From assembly GCF_032598905.1 (NCBI RefSeq), contig NZ_CP122458.1, forward strand, positions 5,295,001-5,359,000: a DNA stretch of 64,000 nucleotides, given 5' to 3'. How positions within the stretch are numbered: the first letter of the stretch is position 1; each line of letters starts with the position of its first letter. This document shows positions 1-11,942 of this stretch, in pieces. The translations under genes and the position numbers were made by a program. Source of the DNA: Streptomyces sp. 11x1 (GTDB lineage: Bacteria > Actinomycetota > Actinomycetes > Streptomycetales > Streptomycetaceae). The notes beneath the pieces were generated by a model, which was given only the letters and a program-made list of their open reading frames with translations, searched no databases and was not told where the DNA came from.

Positions 1-1110
1 CACCCAGTGGCGGATGAACGCGTCCAGCGAGAGGGTCCGGGGCACGCCGTCGACCAGGGCCAGCATGTTGGCGCCGAAGTTGGTCTGCAGGTCGGTGTGC
101 TTGTACAGGTTGTTCAGCACGACCTTGGCGACCGCGTCGCGCTTCAGAACGATGACCAGGCGCTGGCCGGTACGGGACGACGTCTCGTCGCGGACGTCCG
201 CGATGCCGCCGATCTTGCCGTCCTTCACCAGGTCGGCGATCTTCTGCGCGAGGTTGTCCGGGTTGACCTGGTACGGCAGCTCCGTGACCACCAGGCACTG
301 GCGGTTCTGGATTTCCTCGACCTCGACGACCGCGCGCATCGTGATGGAGCCGCGGCCCGTGCGGTAGGCCTCCTCGATGCCCTTGCGGCCGACCACGAGG
401 GCACCGGTCGGGAAGTCGGGGCCCTTGATGCGCTCGATCAGCGCGTCCAGGAGGTCCTCGTGGGATGCCTCGGGGTTCTCCAGGTACCACTGGGCGCCGG
501 CCGCGACCTCGCGGAGGTTGTGCGGCGGGATGTTCGTCGCCATACCGACCGCGATGCCCGCCGAGCCGTTGATCAGCAGGTTCGGGAAGCGGGCCGGCAG
601 GACGGTCGGCTCCTGGGAGCGGCCGTCGTAGTTGTCCGTGAAGTCGACGGTCTCCTCGTCGATGTCGCGGACCATCTCCATCGACAGCGGCGCCATCTTG
701 CACTCGGTGTAGCGCATGGCCGCCGCCGGGTCGTTGCCCGGCGAGCCGAAGTTGCCGTTGGAGTCCACCAGCGGCATCCGCATCGACCACGGCTGCGCGA
801 GGCGGACCAGTGCGTCGTAGATCGAGGAGTCGCCGTGCGGGTGGTAGTTGCCCATGACGTCGCCGACGACGCGGGCGCACTTGTAGAAGCCCTTCTCGGG
901 CCGGTAGCCGCCGTCGTACATGGCGTACAGGACACGGCGGTGGACGGGCTTGAGACCGTCGCGTACGTCGGGCAGCGCGCGGGACACGATGACGGACATC
1001 GCGTAGTCCAGGTACGAGCGCTGCATCTCCGTCTCGAGCCCGACGGGCTCGATGCGCACGGTCGTCTCGCCGGCGTCGTCAGGCGTGACGGTGGGGTTCT
1101 CGTCGGCCAT
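1..1110 (-). CDS. gyrA: DNA gyrase subunit A (partial, N-terminal 370 codons)
   Basis: Breakage-reunion subunit of DNA gyrase, which with GyrB introduces negative supercoils. The gene reads leftwards and is cut by the window edge after 370 codons (the family is about 850 residues). The visible part is the winged-helix and tower region. The quinolone-determining stretch [10 protein letters not shown] is at residues 90-99, with Ser95 and Asp99 as in susceptible enzymes, and the active-site tyrosine is Tyr134 in MRYTE. The ATG at 1108-1110 follows the gyrB stop by 42 bases, and GGAAGG lies upstream of it. gyrB and gyrA are therefore probably cotranscribed. Confidence 0.98.
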   Translation of the reverse strand, partial: MADENPTVTPDDAGETTVRIEPVGLETEMQRSYLDYAMSVIVSRALPDVRDGLKPVHRRVLYAMYDGGYRPEKGFYKCARVVGDVMGNYHPHGDSSIYDALVRLAQPWSMRMPLVDSNGNFGSPGNDPAAAMRYTECKMAPLSMEMVRDIDEETVDFTDNYDGRSQEPTVLPARFPNLLINGSAGIAVGMATNIPPHNLREVAAGAQWYLENPEASHEDLLDALIERIKGPDFPTGALVVGRKGIEEAYRTGRGSITMRAVVEVEEIQNRQCLVVTELPYQVNPDNLAQKIADLVKDGKIGGIADVRDETSSRTGQRLVIVLKRDAVAKVVLNNLYKHTDLQTNFGANMLALVDGVPRTLSLDAFIRHWV

Positions 1111-1152
1111 TGCTGGTGGGGATCCTTCCTGGTGCGGTCAGCTGAGACCGAC

Positions 1153-3282
<2,130 letters not shown>

Positions 3283-3510
3283 TCAGCGTTGCACAGTGTT
3301 TCCGAAGCGGTCCCCACGAATGGGGCGGGATTAGCTTCCAGTCTACCGGTAGCGCCGACAGTGATGGGGGTTTGCCGGTACCTGGGTCCGCATGTGCCGC
3401 CCTGAACCGGTCTCTCCCGACTCCCCATATGCGGAGCGGGGCTCCAAGAGGCTCACAGCGGCACTCAGCGCTTCCGGGTGTCAACCCTTTGCTACTCCCG
3501 GGTCAGGTCG

Positions 3511-3534
3511 ACGTTCGCATCCGCATGCGAACGT
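3511..3534. repeat. Perfect inverted repeat in the gyrB upstream gap
   Basis: ACGTTCGCAT (3511-3520) and ATGCGAACGT (3525-3534) form a 10-bp perfect inverted repeat with a 4-base spacer. It lies in the 419-base gap (3199-3617) between the DUF721 gene end and gyrB, both minus strand. It could be the terminator of the recF-DUF721 unit or an operator for gyrB; there is no clear U-run. I see no gene in the rest of the gap, which should hold the gyrB promoter. Confidence 0.5.
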
Positions 3535-3617
3535 CCGCGCCGAAGCGCACGGGCGCCCGCCGACGCTCGGAGGACCGCCGGTCATGGGCGCGGGAGCACC
3601 TGGAAATGTGACTACGG

Positions 3618-4151
3618 TCACCCGTAGGTATCGCCGGGACCCGTGCTTCCCGGGGCCCGCAGGGGACCGTAGCGACGGGCCGAGCCGGCGGGGCCGTGGA
3701 CCTTGAGGAGCCGCACGGTGCCGTGGCCGAGGTCCTCGTTGAGCCGGGCGACCAGCTGCGGGGCGAGCAGCCGGACGTTCGTGGCCCAGGCGGTGGAGTC
3801 GCACCGCACGTGCAGGACCCGCTCGTCCTCGTCGTAGCGCTCGGGAACGCACCGTCTGGCCAGGTCGTCGCCGACGATCTGGGGCCAGCGCCCCATGACG
3901 CCGCCCACGGCGGCCGGCGTCTCCCAGCCCCTCTCGGTGATCAGCCTGTTGATGGCGGGGCCGAGCGGCATCGGGTCCCGGCCGTCGGCACGCGCGCCGG
4001 AGCGCAGTCCGGGGCCCCGTCGTGCCTGCTTCTGCTGCTGGGTGGCCTCGCCACGCGCGCGTGCGGCCTCCTTCGCGGCGCGCAGCGCCACGCGCGCGAG
4101 GTCAACGCCGGAGGGCTCGGGCGGCTCGGGAGTTGCGTCGGATCCGCTCAT
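3618..4151 (-). CDS. DUF721 (DciA-like) protein
   Basis: A 177-residue protein with a charged, low-complexity N-terminal half. The DUF721 domain follows from about residue 60 ([15 protein letters not shown], then [14 protein letters not shown]). DUF721 includes DciA, a loader or helper of the replicative helicase DnaB in bacteria that lack DnaC/DnaI. That role is known for the family but only inferred here. Its ATG overlaps the recF stop by four bases (ATGA), so the two are translationally coupled. The protein ends in a Gly/Pro/Arg-rich tail. Confidence 0.9.
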   Translation of the reverse strand: MSGSDATPEPPEPSGVDLARVALRAAKEAARARGEATQQQKQARRGPGLRSGARADGRDPMPLGPAINRLITERGWETPAAVGGVMGRWPQIVGDDLARRCVPERYDEDERVLHVRCDSTAWATNVRLLAPQLVARLNEDLGHGTVRLLKVHGPAGSARRYGPLRAPGSTGPGDTYG

Positions 4152-5272
4152 ACGCGCTCCACCGTCCCGTCGGACACGGCGTACCGCGTCCCCGTCAGTA
4201 CGCCCGGTACGTCGTCGTCGACCGCCGCGGTCACCAGGACCTGCTCGCCCGGCGCGACCAGCTCCGCCAGCCGCTCCCGCCGACGGGTGTCCAGCTCGGC
4301 GAAGACGTCGTCGAGGATCAGCACCGGTTCGTTGCCCTCGGCGCGCAGCAGGTCGTAGGAGGCGAGCCGCAGCGCCAGGGCGTACGACCAGGACTCACCG
4401 TGGGAGGCGTATCCCTTGGCCGGCAGCTGACCGAGCTTGAGGATCACGTCGTCGCGATGGGGTCCCACGAGTGTGACGCCCCGCTCGATCTCCTGCTTGC
4501 GGCTCTCGGTGAGGGCCGCCGTCAGCTGCTCGTACAGCTCCTCGCGCGCGTGCCCGACGAGGCCGGGCGAGGAGGGTTTGTACTCGAGGCCGACCGGGCC
4601 GCCGCCGGGCGCCAGCTGCTCGTACGCCTTGTCGGCGAGCGGCTGGATCGCGGCGACCAGATCGAGACGCTGGGCGAGCAGTTCCGCTCCCACGCGCGCG
4701 AGGTGCTGGTCCCAGACGTCGAGGGTGGACAGATCCATGGAGCGGCCGCCGTGCCGACGGGCCAACGCGGCCGTCTTGAGCAGGGTGTTGCGCTGCTTGA
4801 GGACCCGCTCGTAGTCGGAGCGCACCCCCGCCATGCGCGGGGCCCGCGCGGTGATCAGTTCGTCCAGGAAGCGCCGCCGCTCACCGGGGTCGCCCTTGAC
4901 CAGCGCGAGGTCCTCCGGCGCGAACAGCACCGTCCGGACGATGCCGAGGACGTCGCGTGGCCTGACCTGCGAGGACCTGTTGACCCGGGCGCGGTTGGCC
5001 TTGCCGGGGTTCAGCTCCAACTCGACCAGCTGTTGCCGTTCGCCCTGTCGCACCTGTGCCCGGATCACCGCGCGGTCGGCGCCCATGCGGACCAGGGGCG
5101 CGTCCGACGAGACCCGGTGACTGCCAAGGGTCGCGAGATAGCCGACCGCCTCGACCAGGTTGGTCTTCCCCTGCCCGTTGGGGCCGACGAACGCGGTGAC
5201 GCCCGGGTCGAGCGGGACCTCGACCCGGGCGTACGAGCGGAAGTCGGCCAGTGACAGGTGCGTGACGTGCAT
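4148..5272 (-). CDS. recF: DNA replication and repair protein RecF
   Basis: SMC-like ATPase that helps load RecA at gaps and stalled forks; 374 residues, the normal length. The Walker A motif GPNGQGKT is at residues 30-37, the RecF-type signature region lies in the last third, and the Walker B motif is [11 protein letters not shown] near residue 330. The ATG at 5270-5272 gives the standard N-terminus [14 protein letters not shown]; longer in-frame openings upstream run through a Pro/Arg-rich non-conserved stretch and were not used. It overlaps the DUF721 gene by four bases. Confidence 0.97.
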   Translation of the reverse strand: MHVTHLSLADFRSYARVEVPLDPGVTAFVGPNGQGKTNLVEAVGYLATLGSHRVSSDAPLVRMGADRAVIRAQVRQGERQQLVELELNPGKANRARVNRSSQVRPRDVLGIVRTVLFAPEDLALVKGDPGERRRFLDELITARAPRMAGVRSDYERVLKQRNTLLKTAALARRHGGRSMDLSTLDVWDQHLARVGAELLAQRLDLVAAIQPLADKAYEQLAPGGGPVGLEYKPSSPGLVGHAREELYEQLTAALTESRKQEIERGVTLVGPHRDDVILKLGQLPAKGYASHGESWSYALALRLASYDLLRAEGNEPVLILDDVFAELDTRRRERLAELVAPGEQVLVTAAVDDDVPGVLTGTRYAVSDGTVERV

Positions 5273-5391
5273 GGTCGGGTGCCGACCTCCCCCAGGGTTG
5301 TGGACCACCGTGCGGCCCTGTGGACGACTTCTCGTCGACCGTAGTGCGGTCGTCGTTGTCTTCTGTGCCGTGCGTTGCTTGTCGCCGTGGG

Positions 5392-6267
5392 CTACTTCTT
5401 CTCGACCGCGTGGCCGCCGAACTGGTTCCGCAGCGCCGCGATCATCTTCATCTGCGGAGAGTCCTCCTGGCGCGACGCGAACCGCGCGAAGAGGGAGGCC
5501 GTGATCGCGGGCAGCGGCACGGCGTGGTCGATGGCGGCCTCCACGGTCCACCGGCCCTCGCCGGAGTCCTGCGCAAAGCCCTTCAGACCGTCCAGGTGCT
5601 CGTCCTCGTCGAGGGCATTCACCGCCAGGTCAAGGAGCCAGGAGCGGATGACCGTGCCCTCCTGCCAGGAACGGAAGACCTCGCGGACGTCCGTCACAGA
5701 GTCGACCTTCTCCAGGAGCTCCCAGCCCTCGGCATAGGCCTGCATCATCGCGTACTCGATGCCGTTGTGGACCATCTTCGCGAAGTGCCCGGCGCCGACC
5801 TTGCCGGCGTGTACCGCGCCGAGGTCGCCTTTGGGCTTCAGCGCGTCGAAGACCGGTCGTACCTTGGCAACGTTCTCCGCGTCGCCGCCGTACATCAGCG
5901 CGTAGCCGTTCTCCAAACCCCAGACGCCGCCGGAGACCCCACAGTCGACGAAGCCGATGCCCTTGGCCGCCAGCTCCTCGGCGTGCTTCTCGTCGTCGGT
6001 CCAGCGGGAGTTCCCACCGTCCACGACGACGTCACCGGGCTCCAGCAGCTCGGCCAGCTCGTCGACGGTCGACTGGGTGGCGGCACCGGCCGGGACCATC
6101 ACCCACACGACCCGCGGGCCCTTGAGCTTGCCCACAAGCTCTTCGAGGCTGTGGACATCGGCGAGATCCGGGTTCCGGTCGTATCCGATGACGGTGTGGC
6201 CGGCGCGGCGTATCCGCTCGCGCATGTTGCCGCCCATCTTGCCGAGGCCGACGAGACCGAGCTCCAT
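5392..6267 (-). CDS. gnd: 6-phosphogluconate dehydrogenase, decarboxylating (short YqeC-type)
   Basis: Oxidises 6-phosphogluconate to ribulose 5-phosphate with CO2 release in the pentose phosphate pathway. At 291 residues it belongs to the short class (about 300) rather than the 470-residue class. The N-terminal nucleotide site is [12 protein letters not shown] (residues 4-15), the substrate signature is [14 protein letters not shown], and the catalytic lysine lies in [19 protein letters not shown] seven bases upstream supports the ATG at 6265-6267. A gnd gene between recF and dnaN is typical of Streptomyces, and the link to replication is positional only. Confidence 0.95.
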   Translation of the reverse strand: MELGLVGLGKMGGNMRERIRRAGHTVIGYDRNPDLADVHSLEELVGKLKGPRVVWVMVPAGAATQSTVDELAELLEPGDVVVDGGNSRWTDDEKHAEELAAKGIGFVDCGVSGGVWGLENGYALMYGGDAENVAKVRPVFDALKPKGDLGAVHAGKVGAGHFAKMVHNGIEYAMMQAYAEGWELLEKVDSVTDVREVFRSWQEGTVIRSWLLDLAVNALDEDEHLDGLKGFAQDSGEGRWTVEAAIDHAVPLPAITASLFARFASRQEDSPQMKMIAALRNQFGGHAVEKK

Positions 6268-6404
6268 CAGTTGTTCCTTAGGTTGCGACGTGGCAGGAGG
6301 GCACCTGGACTGCGTACCCACGCACGAGCCTAAACCCGGACGCTCACGCACACCTGTGGGCATACCCGCTCATAAGTACACCCCTACCTGCGGCTTCGCG
6401 CCGA

Positions 6405-6427
6405 GGGCCCGGTGATCCACCGGGCCC
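6405..6427 (-). terminator. Hairpin downstream of dnaN
   Basis: GGGCCCGGTG (6405-6414) pairs perfectly with CACCGGGCCC (6418-6427) around a 3-base loop. It lies 51 bases beyond the dnaN stop, before gnd, and is a likely intrinsic or attenuating terminator. It lacks a clear U-tract, as is usual in Streptomyces. Confidence 0.65.
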
Positions 6428-6478
6428 CACAGCGCTGTGGACGACCTCCGCGGCTCGGCCGCGGCGGCGTCCGCCCGG

Positions 6479-7609
6479 TCAGCCGCTGAGCCGCACCGGC
6501 ATGATCAGGTACTTGTAGGCCTCGTCAGCCTCGGCGTCCACGGCCGGCTTGCCGCTGAGCAGCGCGGGCTTGGTGGACGTCGTGAACGACAGCTGGGCCA
6601 CCGGGGAGTCGATGGCGCTCAGGCCGTCCAGCAGGAACGTCGGGTTGAAGGCGATCGAGATGTCGTCGCCCTCCAGCTGGGCGTCGACCCTTTCCACAGC
6701 CTGTGCGTCGTCGCTGGAGCCGGCCTCCAGGATCAGCACGCCCTGCTCGAAGCTCAGCCGCACCGGGGTGTTCCGCTCGGCGACCAGCGCGACGCGCTTG
6801 ACGGCTTCGACGAAGGGCGCGGTCTCGATGACGGCCACGCTGTTGAACTCCGTCGGGAAGAGGGTGCGGTACTTCGGGAGGTCGCCCTCCAGCAGCCGCG
6901 TGGTCGTACGACGGCCCGCTCCCTCGAAACCGATCAGGCCTTCCCCGGAGCCCGAGCCGGAGAGCGCCAGGATGACGCTGTCGCCGCTCGTGAGGGCCTT
7001 GGCGGTGTCCAGGAGCGTCTTGGCGGGCACCAGGGCGACCGCGGACGCCTCGGGGTTCTCCGGCTTCCACAGGAACTCGCGGACCGCGAAGCGGTAGCGG
7101 TCGGTGGAGGCCAGCGTGACCGTGTCGCCCTCGATCTCGATGCGCACACCGGTGAGGACGGGCAGCGTGTCGTCACGACCGGCGGCGATGGCCACCTGGG
7201 CGGCGGCTGAGGCGAAGACCTCGCCCGGGACGGTGCCCGTGGCGTTCGGCATCTGCGGCAGCGACGGGTACTCCTCCACAGGCAGTGTGTGGAGGGTGAA
7301 CCGCGAGGAGCCGCAGACGACCGTCGCCCGTACACCGTCTGTGGAGATCTCCACCGGGCGGTTGGGGAGGGCGCGGCAGATGTCGGCGAGCAGGCGGCCG
7401 GAGACGAGCACCGTGCCCTCCTCGTCGACCTCGGCCTCCACGGACACCCGCGCGGAGACCTCGTAGTCGAAGCTGGAGAGGCTCAGCTGGCCTTCCTCGG
7501 CCTTCAGAAGGAGGCCGGCGAGGACCGGCGCCGGCGGACGGGCCGGGAGGCTGCGCGCCGCCCAGGCAACTGCCTCCGCGAGTACGTCGCGTTCCACCCG
7601 GATCTTCAC
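6479..7609 (-). CDS. dnaN: DNA polymerase III beta subunit (sliding clamp)
   Basis: Ring-shaped processivity clamp, 376 residues, with three consecutive clamp domains from MKIRVERDVL to the C-terminal YLIMPVRLSG. The conserved C-terminal MPVRL segment forms part of the partner-binding pocket. The start is GTG at 7607-7609, strongly supported by AGGAGG eight bases upstream. Longer in-frame extensions into the origin contain no clamp homology. The gene directly abuts oriC and is transcribed away from it. Confidence 0.98.
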   Translation of the reverse strand: MKIRVERDVLAEAVAWAARSLPARPPAPVLAGLLLKAEEGQLSLSSFDYEVSARVSVEAEVDEEGTVLVSGRLLADICRALPNRPVEISTDGVRATVVCGSSRFTLHTLPVEEYPSLPQMPNATGTVPGEVFASAAAQVAIAAGRDDTLPVLTGVRIEIEGDTVTLASTDRYRFAVREFLWKPENPEASAVALVPAKTLLDTAKALTSGDSVILALSGSGSGEGLIGFEGAGRRTTTRLLEGDLPKYRTLFPTEFNSVAVIETAPFVEAVKRVALVAERNTPVRLSFEQGVLILEAGSSDDAQAVERVDAQLEGDDISIAFNPTFLLDGLSAIDSPVAQLSFTTSTKPALLSGKPAVDAEADEAYKYLIMPVRLSG

Positions 7610-8614
7610 TGTTGCCGCCTCCTGCTGTTGCCGGCGCTTCTCGCCCTGCCTGGCTTCGTCGTCTGTCTCGGTGTCGCTGGCTCCTGTGACGGGAAGGACA
7701 CCGGGGAACAGTCTGACGCACACCACTGACACTCGGAGCCTCTCGGGGTCAAGTCGTGACGAGGCGCGGTCAGGCAGCCGAGAGCGAGTTGTGCACAGGA
7801 CCCTCTTCGAAACGGATTCCCAGCTCTCTCTAGTTGGGAGTAGTAGTAGGGCCTGTGGAAACCGTGGATAACCCCGTTTTCGCAGCTCAGGCGGCAAATT
7901 TTGTCCACCGCGCCTGTGGGCGGAGGCGGTGGACAACCCGGGGTCTCTGTGGAGAACGGAAAGTTCTGCACACACCGTGCACAGCCCCGGGGCACTTCTC
8001 CCCAGCGGCGTCCCCAGGTTTACCCGTCTTTCCCACAACCCAACCAGGCAACTTCGTGTGACGCCTTTCACTCGACACGGTGAGGAGGCGCGTGGGCTTG
8101 CCGAACAGTGGACAGGCATGTGGAGAAGCCGACGGTCACTGGGGACAACCAGCCGCAGCCTGTGGGTCGTCGGTGGACAACTCCGTCCACAGTCTGTGGA
8201 TCACCGCTTCGTCCACAGACTGTGGAGATCTTTCGTCCACCGATCCACAGGGGGGTGACCTGGCCCGATGATCTCTCAACAGCCCGCCCTGTGGACACGA
8301 TCTGTATAACTTCCCGGTCCCCAGGGTGTGGACGGCAGAAAGTCCCCGAATCTGTGGAGGAAGGCCGTGACGCCGCAGGTAATCGAACACCTGATGACGG
8401 GACGGCGACGGACTTGGCCGCTCCGGAGCCGATCGCACCCGTCGAAGAGAGGGATCGACGCCGCCCGGAAACGCCGAGGGCGCCCTCGGGAACTCGTTCC
8501 GGGGCGCCCTCAGCGATGTACGACGGCGTTCTGACCGCCGTACGGCAGCCGTTTCGTCGTCGGCTGTGTCGGGGTCGGCCGTGTCAGTGGTCGGCTGTAT
8601 CGCCGGCTCTGTCG
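7610..8614. other. oriC: Chromosomal replication origin oriC
   Basis: The dnaN-dnaA spacer of 1005 bases carries 19 nine-base sites that match or closely match the Streptomyces DnaA box (consensus TTGTCCACA). Plus-strand sites start at 7789, 7901, 8183, 8209, 8233 and 8241. Minus-strand sites start at 7854, 7863, 7928, 7948, 8107, 8119, 8140, 8172, 8195, 8221, 8290, 8327 and 8353. They form two clusters (7854-7956 and 8107-8361) split by about 150 bases with few sites. The most A/T-rich patch, AAATTTTGT, is at 7896-7904. The stretch 8362-8614 has no boxes; it holds a GC-rich palindrome near 8472-8487 after dnaA. I see no credible gene here. Confidence 0.97.
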
Positions 8615-10642
8615 TCAGCCGTTCTTGATGCGGTTCGTCAGCTCCGTCACCTGGTTGTAGATGGACCGGCGCTCGGCCATGAGCGCGCGGATCTTGCGAT
8701 CGGCGTGCATGACGGTGGTGTGGTCCCGGTTGCCGAACTGCGCGCCGATCTTGGGCAGCGACAGATCGGTCAGCTCACGGCACAGATACATGGCGATCTG
8801 GCGGGCCGTGACGAGGGCGCGGCCGCGCGAGGTGCCGCACAGGTCCTCCACCGTGAGCCCGAAGTAGTCGGCCGTGGCGCCCATGATCGCGGTGGCGGTG
8901 ATCTCCGGGGACGCGTTCTCGCCGCCCGGGATCAGGTCCTTGAGGACGATCTCGGTCAGACCGAGATCGACCGGCTGCCGGTTGAGCGACGCGAACGCCG
9001 TCACCCGGATCAGCGCGCCCTCCAGCTCGCGGATGTTGCGCGAGATACGGGAGGCGATGAACTCCAGCACCTCCGGCGGGGCGTTGAGCTGCTCCTGGAC
9101 TGCCTTCTTGCGGAGGATCGCGATCCGCGTCTCCAGCTCCGGCGGCTGGACGTCGGTGATCAGACCCCACTCGAAACGGTTCCGCAGCCGGTCCTCCAGG
9201 GTCACCAGCTGCTTCGGCGGCCGGTCGCTGGAGAGCACGATCTGTTTGTTCGCGTTGTGGAGCGTGTTGAAGGTGTGGAAGAACTCCTCCTGCGTCGACT
9301 CCTTGTCCGCCAGGAACTGGATGTCGTCCACGAGCAGGATGTCCATCTCGCGGTACCGCTTGCGGAAGCTGTCGCCCTTGCCGTCGCGGATGGAGTTGAT
9401 GAACTCGTTGGTGAACTCCTCCGAACTCACGTACCGCACGCGCGTGCCCGGGTAGAGGCTGCGCGCGTAGTGCCCGATCGCGTGCAGCAGGTGAGTCTTG
9501 CCGAGGCCCGACTCCCCATAGATGAAAAGGGGGTTGTACGCCTTGGCCGGCGCCTCGGCGACGGCCACCGCGGCCGCGTGCGCGAAGCGGTTCGAGGCGC
9601 CGATGACGAAGGTGTCGAAGAGGTACTTCGGGTTCAGGCGTGCCGTCGGCTCACCCGGGCCGGGGGCCGGTGCGGGCTGCGCCGCCAGCGGGCCGGGCGC
9701 ACTGCTGGCCGGACCACCCCGGTGCACGTGTCCCGAACCCGGCGGCGGGTCGGGGAGCTCTCGTCGGTCCGGTCGCGGGTAGTCGGAGTCGGCGCCGGGC
9801 CGGTCGTAGTCGCCGCGGGGCTGGTCGTAGTCGGGGCGTCCGGAGTCGTACTCGGGGCGCTGGTCGTACGGACGCCTGTCCGTCGACTGCGAGCGGTAGT
9901 CCGACGAGGGCGAAGCGTAGGGGTCCCGCTCCGGGAAGCCGAGCCTCTGCTGCTGCCAGCCGTAGTCGTCCTGCGACGGCCGCGGCCAGGCGCCCGGCTC
10001 GGGCCGCTGGTACTCGGACGGATACGCGGGACGCGCGGTCGGAAGTTGGTCCGAGCGGCCGGAGGGCTGCTGGTCCGAGCGCGGGGGCGGCAGCAGGTCG
10101 CCGGGGCCGCCGCCCGGCTGGTCGCCGCGTCCCGGTCCACGATCGGCGGCCCGGTGGCGGCCGTACCCCTCGTAAGGATCGCGTCCCTGGCTGTCGTACC
10201 CGCTCGGACTCTCGTAGGTGTTCTGCGCCTCGTACCCGCCGCGCGCCTCGCGCCCCTGGCTGTCGTACGAGTCCCTGCTGTCGTAGGACTCGCGGTTCTG
10301 GGCCGGAACGGAAGGGAGCTCGGGCTCCTCGAAGCGGTGCTGGACCGGCGGGAGCGGCTGCTCGCCGACGGAGCTGTCGACGGTGATCGCGATCCGGATC
10401 GGACGACCGCACTCCCGGCTCAGCGTCTCGCTCACGATCGGCGCGAGACGGCCCTCGAGTACGCCCTTCGCGAACTCGTTGGGTACGGCGAGAAGTGCCG
10501 TGTCCGCGACCAGGGCGAGCGGCTGGCAGCGCTTGATCCAGCGCTCGTCCTTCACCTCGACGCCCTGGCCCTGGCCCTCACCCAGAAGCTTTTCCAGTAC
10601 GCGTGGCCACACTGCGGCAAGATCGGCAGGTACGTCAGCCAC
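8615..10642 (-). CDS. dnaA: Chromosomal replication initiator DnaA
   Basis: Initiator ATPase that binds the boxes in the adjacent origin; 675 residues. Domain I covers about 1-90. It is followed by a very long, Arg/Gly/Tyr/Asp-rich linker (domain II) to about residue 335, typical of Streptomyces and far longer than in E. coli (467 residues in total). The AAA+ core has Walker A GESGLGKT (Lys382) and Walker B LLVDDIQF (Asp439-Asp440). Domain IV carries the DNA-binding signature [11 protein letters not shown]. The start is GTG at 10640-10642. The gene is transcribed towards oriC and diverges from rpmH. Confidence 0.98.
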   Translation of the reverse strand: MADVPADLAAVWPRVLEKLLGEGQGQGVEVKDERWIKRCQPLALVADTALLAVPNEFAKGVLEGRLAPIVSETLSRECGRPIRIAITVDSSVGEQPLPPVQHRFEEPELPSVPAQNRESYDSRDSYDSQGREARGGYEAQNTYESPSGYDSQGRDPYEGYGRHRAADRGPGRGDQPGGGPGDLLPPPRSDQQPSGRSDQLPTARPAYPSEYQRPEPGAWPRPSQDDYGWQQQRLGFPERDPYASPSSDYRSQSTDRRPYDQRPEYDSGRPDYDQPRGDYDRPGADSDYPRPDRRELPDPPPGSGHVHRGGPASSAPGPLAAQPAPAPGPGEPTARLNPKYLFDTFVIGASNRFAHAAAVAVAEAPAKAYNPLFIYGESGLGKTHLLHAIGHYARSLYPGTRVRYVSSEEFTNEFINSIRDGKGDSFRKRYREMDILLVDDIQFLADKESTQEEFFHTFNTLHNANKQIVLSSDRPPKQLVTLEDRLRNRFEWGLITDVQPPELETRIAILRKKAVQEQLNAPPEVLEFIASRISRNIRELEGALIRVTAFASLNRQPVDLGLTEIVLKDLIPGGENASPEITATAIMGATADYFGLTVEDLCGTSRGRALVTARQIAMYLCRELTDLSLPKIGAQFGNRDHTTVMHADRKIRALMAERRSIYNQVTELTNRIKNG

Positions 10643-10819
10643 AGGGCACGCTCTCTCACAGGTCCCACGAACGTGTGGTTCTGGGACAGGTCGGTTTGGA
10701 ACTCGGGTGGGGCACTCGGAACGAGGTGCTGGTGGGCGGGTCGGGGCCCAACAGCCAAAGCAAAGGGAACGAATCGGAGTTCAGCACGGTAGTCACGGCG
10801 ACCGGTGCGGTTCAAGTTG

Positions 10820-10840
10820 TTGTCCCCAGCCTGTGGATAG
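10820..10840. promoter_or_regulatory. Two DnaA boxes in the dnaA/rpmH promoter region
   Basis: TTGTCCCCA (10820-10828, plus) and TGTGGATAG (10832-10840, reverse of CTATCCACA) face each other with a 3-base gap, about 180 bases upstream of the dnaA start. A pair of facing boxes in the dnaA promoter is known in Streptomyces for autoregulation by DnaA. The rest of the 416-base gap 10643-11058 holds the divergent dnaA and rpmH promoters and no gene I can support. Confidence 0.7.
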
Positions 10841-11058
10841 TGTCTCCCCGTGGCCGCTGGTTTGACCGGATGGCGTAGCCGCGCGTACCGTAACCAGGTC
10901 GAGTTGTCGATGGCTGCTGCCGCCTGCCTCCGATGGGCACAGGTCACGTCAGGTGATCGGACAGCGGTGCACTCGGGCGTTGATACGAGCTACTCGTGGG
11001 CGCACGGTGACAGCCAGGACGGCACCCGCAAACACCGATTTCTTTCTGGAGCCCCCGA

Positions 11059-11196
11059 GTGAGCAAGCGCACCTTCCAGCCGAACAACCGTCGTCGCGCG
11101 AAGACCCACGGCTTCCGCCTGCGGATGCGTACCCGTGCCGGTCGCGCGATTCTCGCGAACCGCCGCAGCAAGGGTCGCGCCAGCCTGTCCGCCTGA
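11059..11196 (+). CDS. rpmH: 50S ribosomal protein L34
   Basis: A 45-residue, highly basic protein with the universal L34 sequence: starts [15 protein letters not shown], middle [13 protein letters not shown], tail [10 protein letters not shown]. The start is GTG at 11059, with TGGAG about eight bases upstream. It is first in the plus-strand run rpmH-rnpA-yidD-yidC-jag and is transcribed away from dnaA, the standard bacterial arrangement. Confidence 0.97.
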   Translation: MSKRTFQPNNRRRAKTHGFRLRMRTRAGRAILANRRSKGRASLSA

Positions 11197-11217
11197 TCCT
11201 GATCAGGTCATGACGTC

Positions 11218-11589
11218 GTGCTGCCTACCGAGCATCGGCTGAGGCGGCGCGAGGACTTCGCGACCGCGGTACGACGAGGACGCCGGGCCGGACGCCCTCT
11301 CCTCGTCGTTCACCTACGTAGCGGTGCCACGGACCCGCACGCGCCTGGGGAGAGCGCTCCCCCGACGCGTGCGGGTTTCGTCGTGAGCAAGGCCGTCGGT
11401 GGTTCGGTTGTGCGCAACAAGGTGAAGCGCAGGCTTCGCCATCTGATGCGCGATCGAGTCGCCCTGTTTCCCCCCGGTAGCCTGGTAGTCGTACGAGCGC
11501 TGCCCGGAGCGGGTGACGCCGACCACGTACAACTGGCCCAAGACCTGGATGCCGCCATAGGGCGGCTGCTGGGAGGGGGCGCACGATGA
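11218..11589 (+). CDS. rnpA: Ribonuclease P protein component
   Basis: Protein subunit of RNase P, which removes the 5' leader from pre-tRNAs; 123 residues. The N-terminal [13 protein letters not shown] and the RNR-type motif [14 protein letters not shown] (about residues 62-75), which contacts the P RNA and metal, are clear. The start is GTG, 21 bases after rpmH. The stop overlaps the start of yidD (ATGA), so these genes are coupled. Confidence 0.95.
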   Translation: MLPTEHRLRRREDFATAVRRGRRAGRPLLVVHLRSGATDPHAPGESAPPTRAGFVVSKAVGGSVVRNKVKRRLRHLMRDRVALFPPGSLVVVRALPGAGDADHVQLAQDLDAAIGRLLGGGAR

Positions 11590-11939
11590 AGTACCCGCTG
11601 CTGGCGCTGATCAAGCTGTACCAGTGGACGATCAGTCCGCTGCTCGGGCCGGTGTGCAAGTACTACCCGTCGTGCTCCCACTACGGCTTCACGGCCATCG
11701 ACCGGCACGGTGCGATCAAGGGAACGGCACTCACCGCCTGGCGCATCCTGCGGTGCAATCCGTGGTCGCTCGGCGGTGTGGATCATGTCCCGCCGCGCAA
11801 GCGCCCACGGTGGCACGAGATGTTGCGTGACGCCTGGCGTGCACGCAAGGGCGGGACCTCCGCCGCCGAACCGGCCACCGAGGGGCACGTCTCCTCGGGC
11901 CCGGCCGCAGAGACCCCGTCCCATGCCCAAGGAGCATGA
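11586..11939 (+). CDS. yidD: Membrane protein insertion efficiency factor YidD
   Basis: A 117-residue small protein that assists YidC-dependent membrane insertion. The family core is complete: [14 protein letters not shown], then the cysteine-bearing [11 protein letters not shown], and [14 protein letters not shown]. The C-terminal 40 residues form a low-complexity Ala/Pro extension not needed by the family. It overlaps rnpA by four bases and sits three bases before yidC. Confidence 0.93.
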   Translation: MKYPLLALIKLYQWTISPLLGPVCKYYPSCSHYGFTAIDRHGAIKGTALTAWRILRCNPWSLGGVDHVPPRKRPRWHEMLRDAWRARKGGTSAAEPATEGHVSSGPAAETPSHAQGA

Positions 11940-11942
11940 TTA

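Noticed and set aside
6661..7350. DnaA-box-like TCCACA strings inside dnaN
   Set aside because: They are isolated, mostly single matches in coding sequence, and not part of a cluster.
8108..10792. An 894-codon open frame opposite dnaA that runs through oriC
   Set aside because: It covers the DnaA boxes and is antisense to dnaA. GC-rich DNA gives many such shadow frames.
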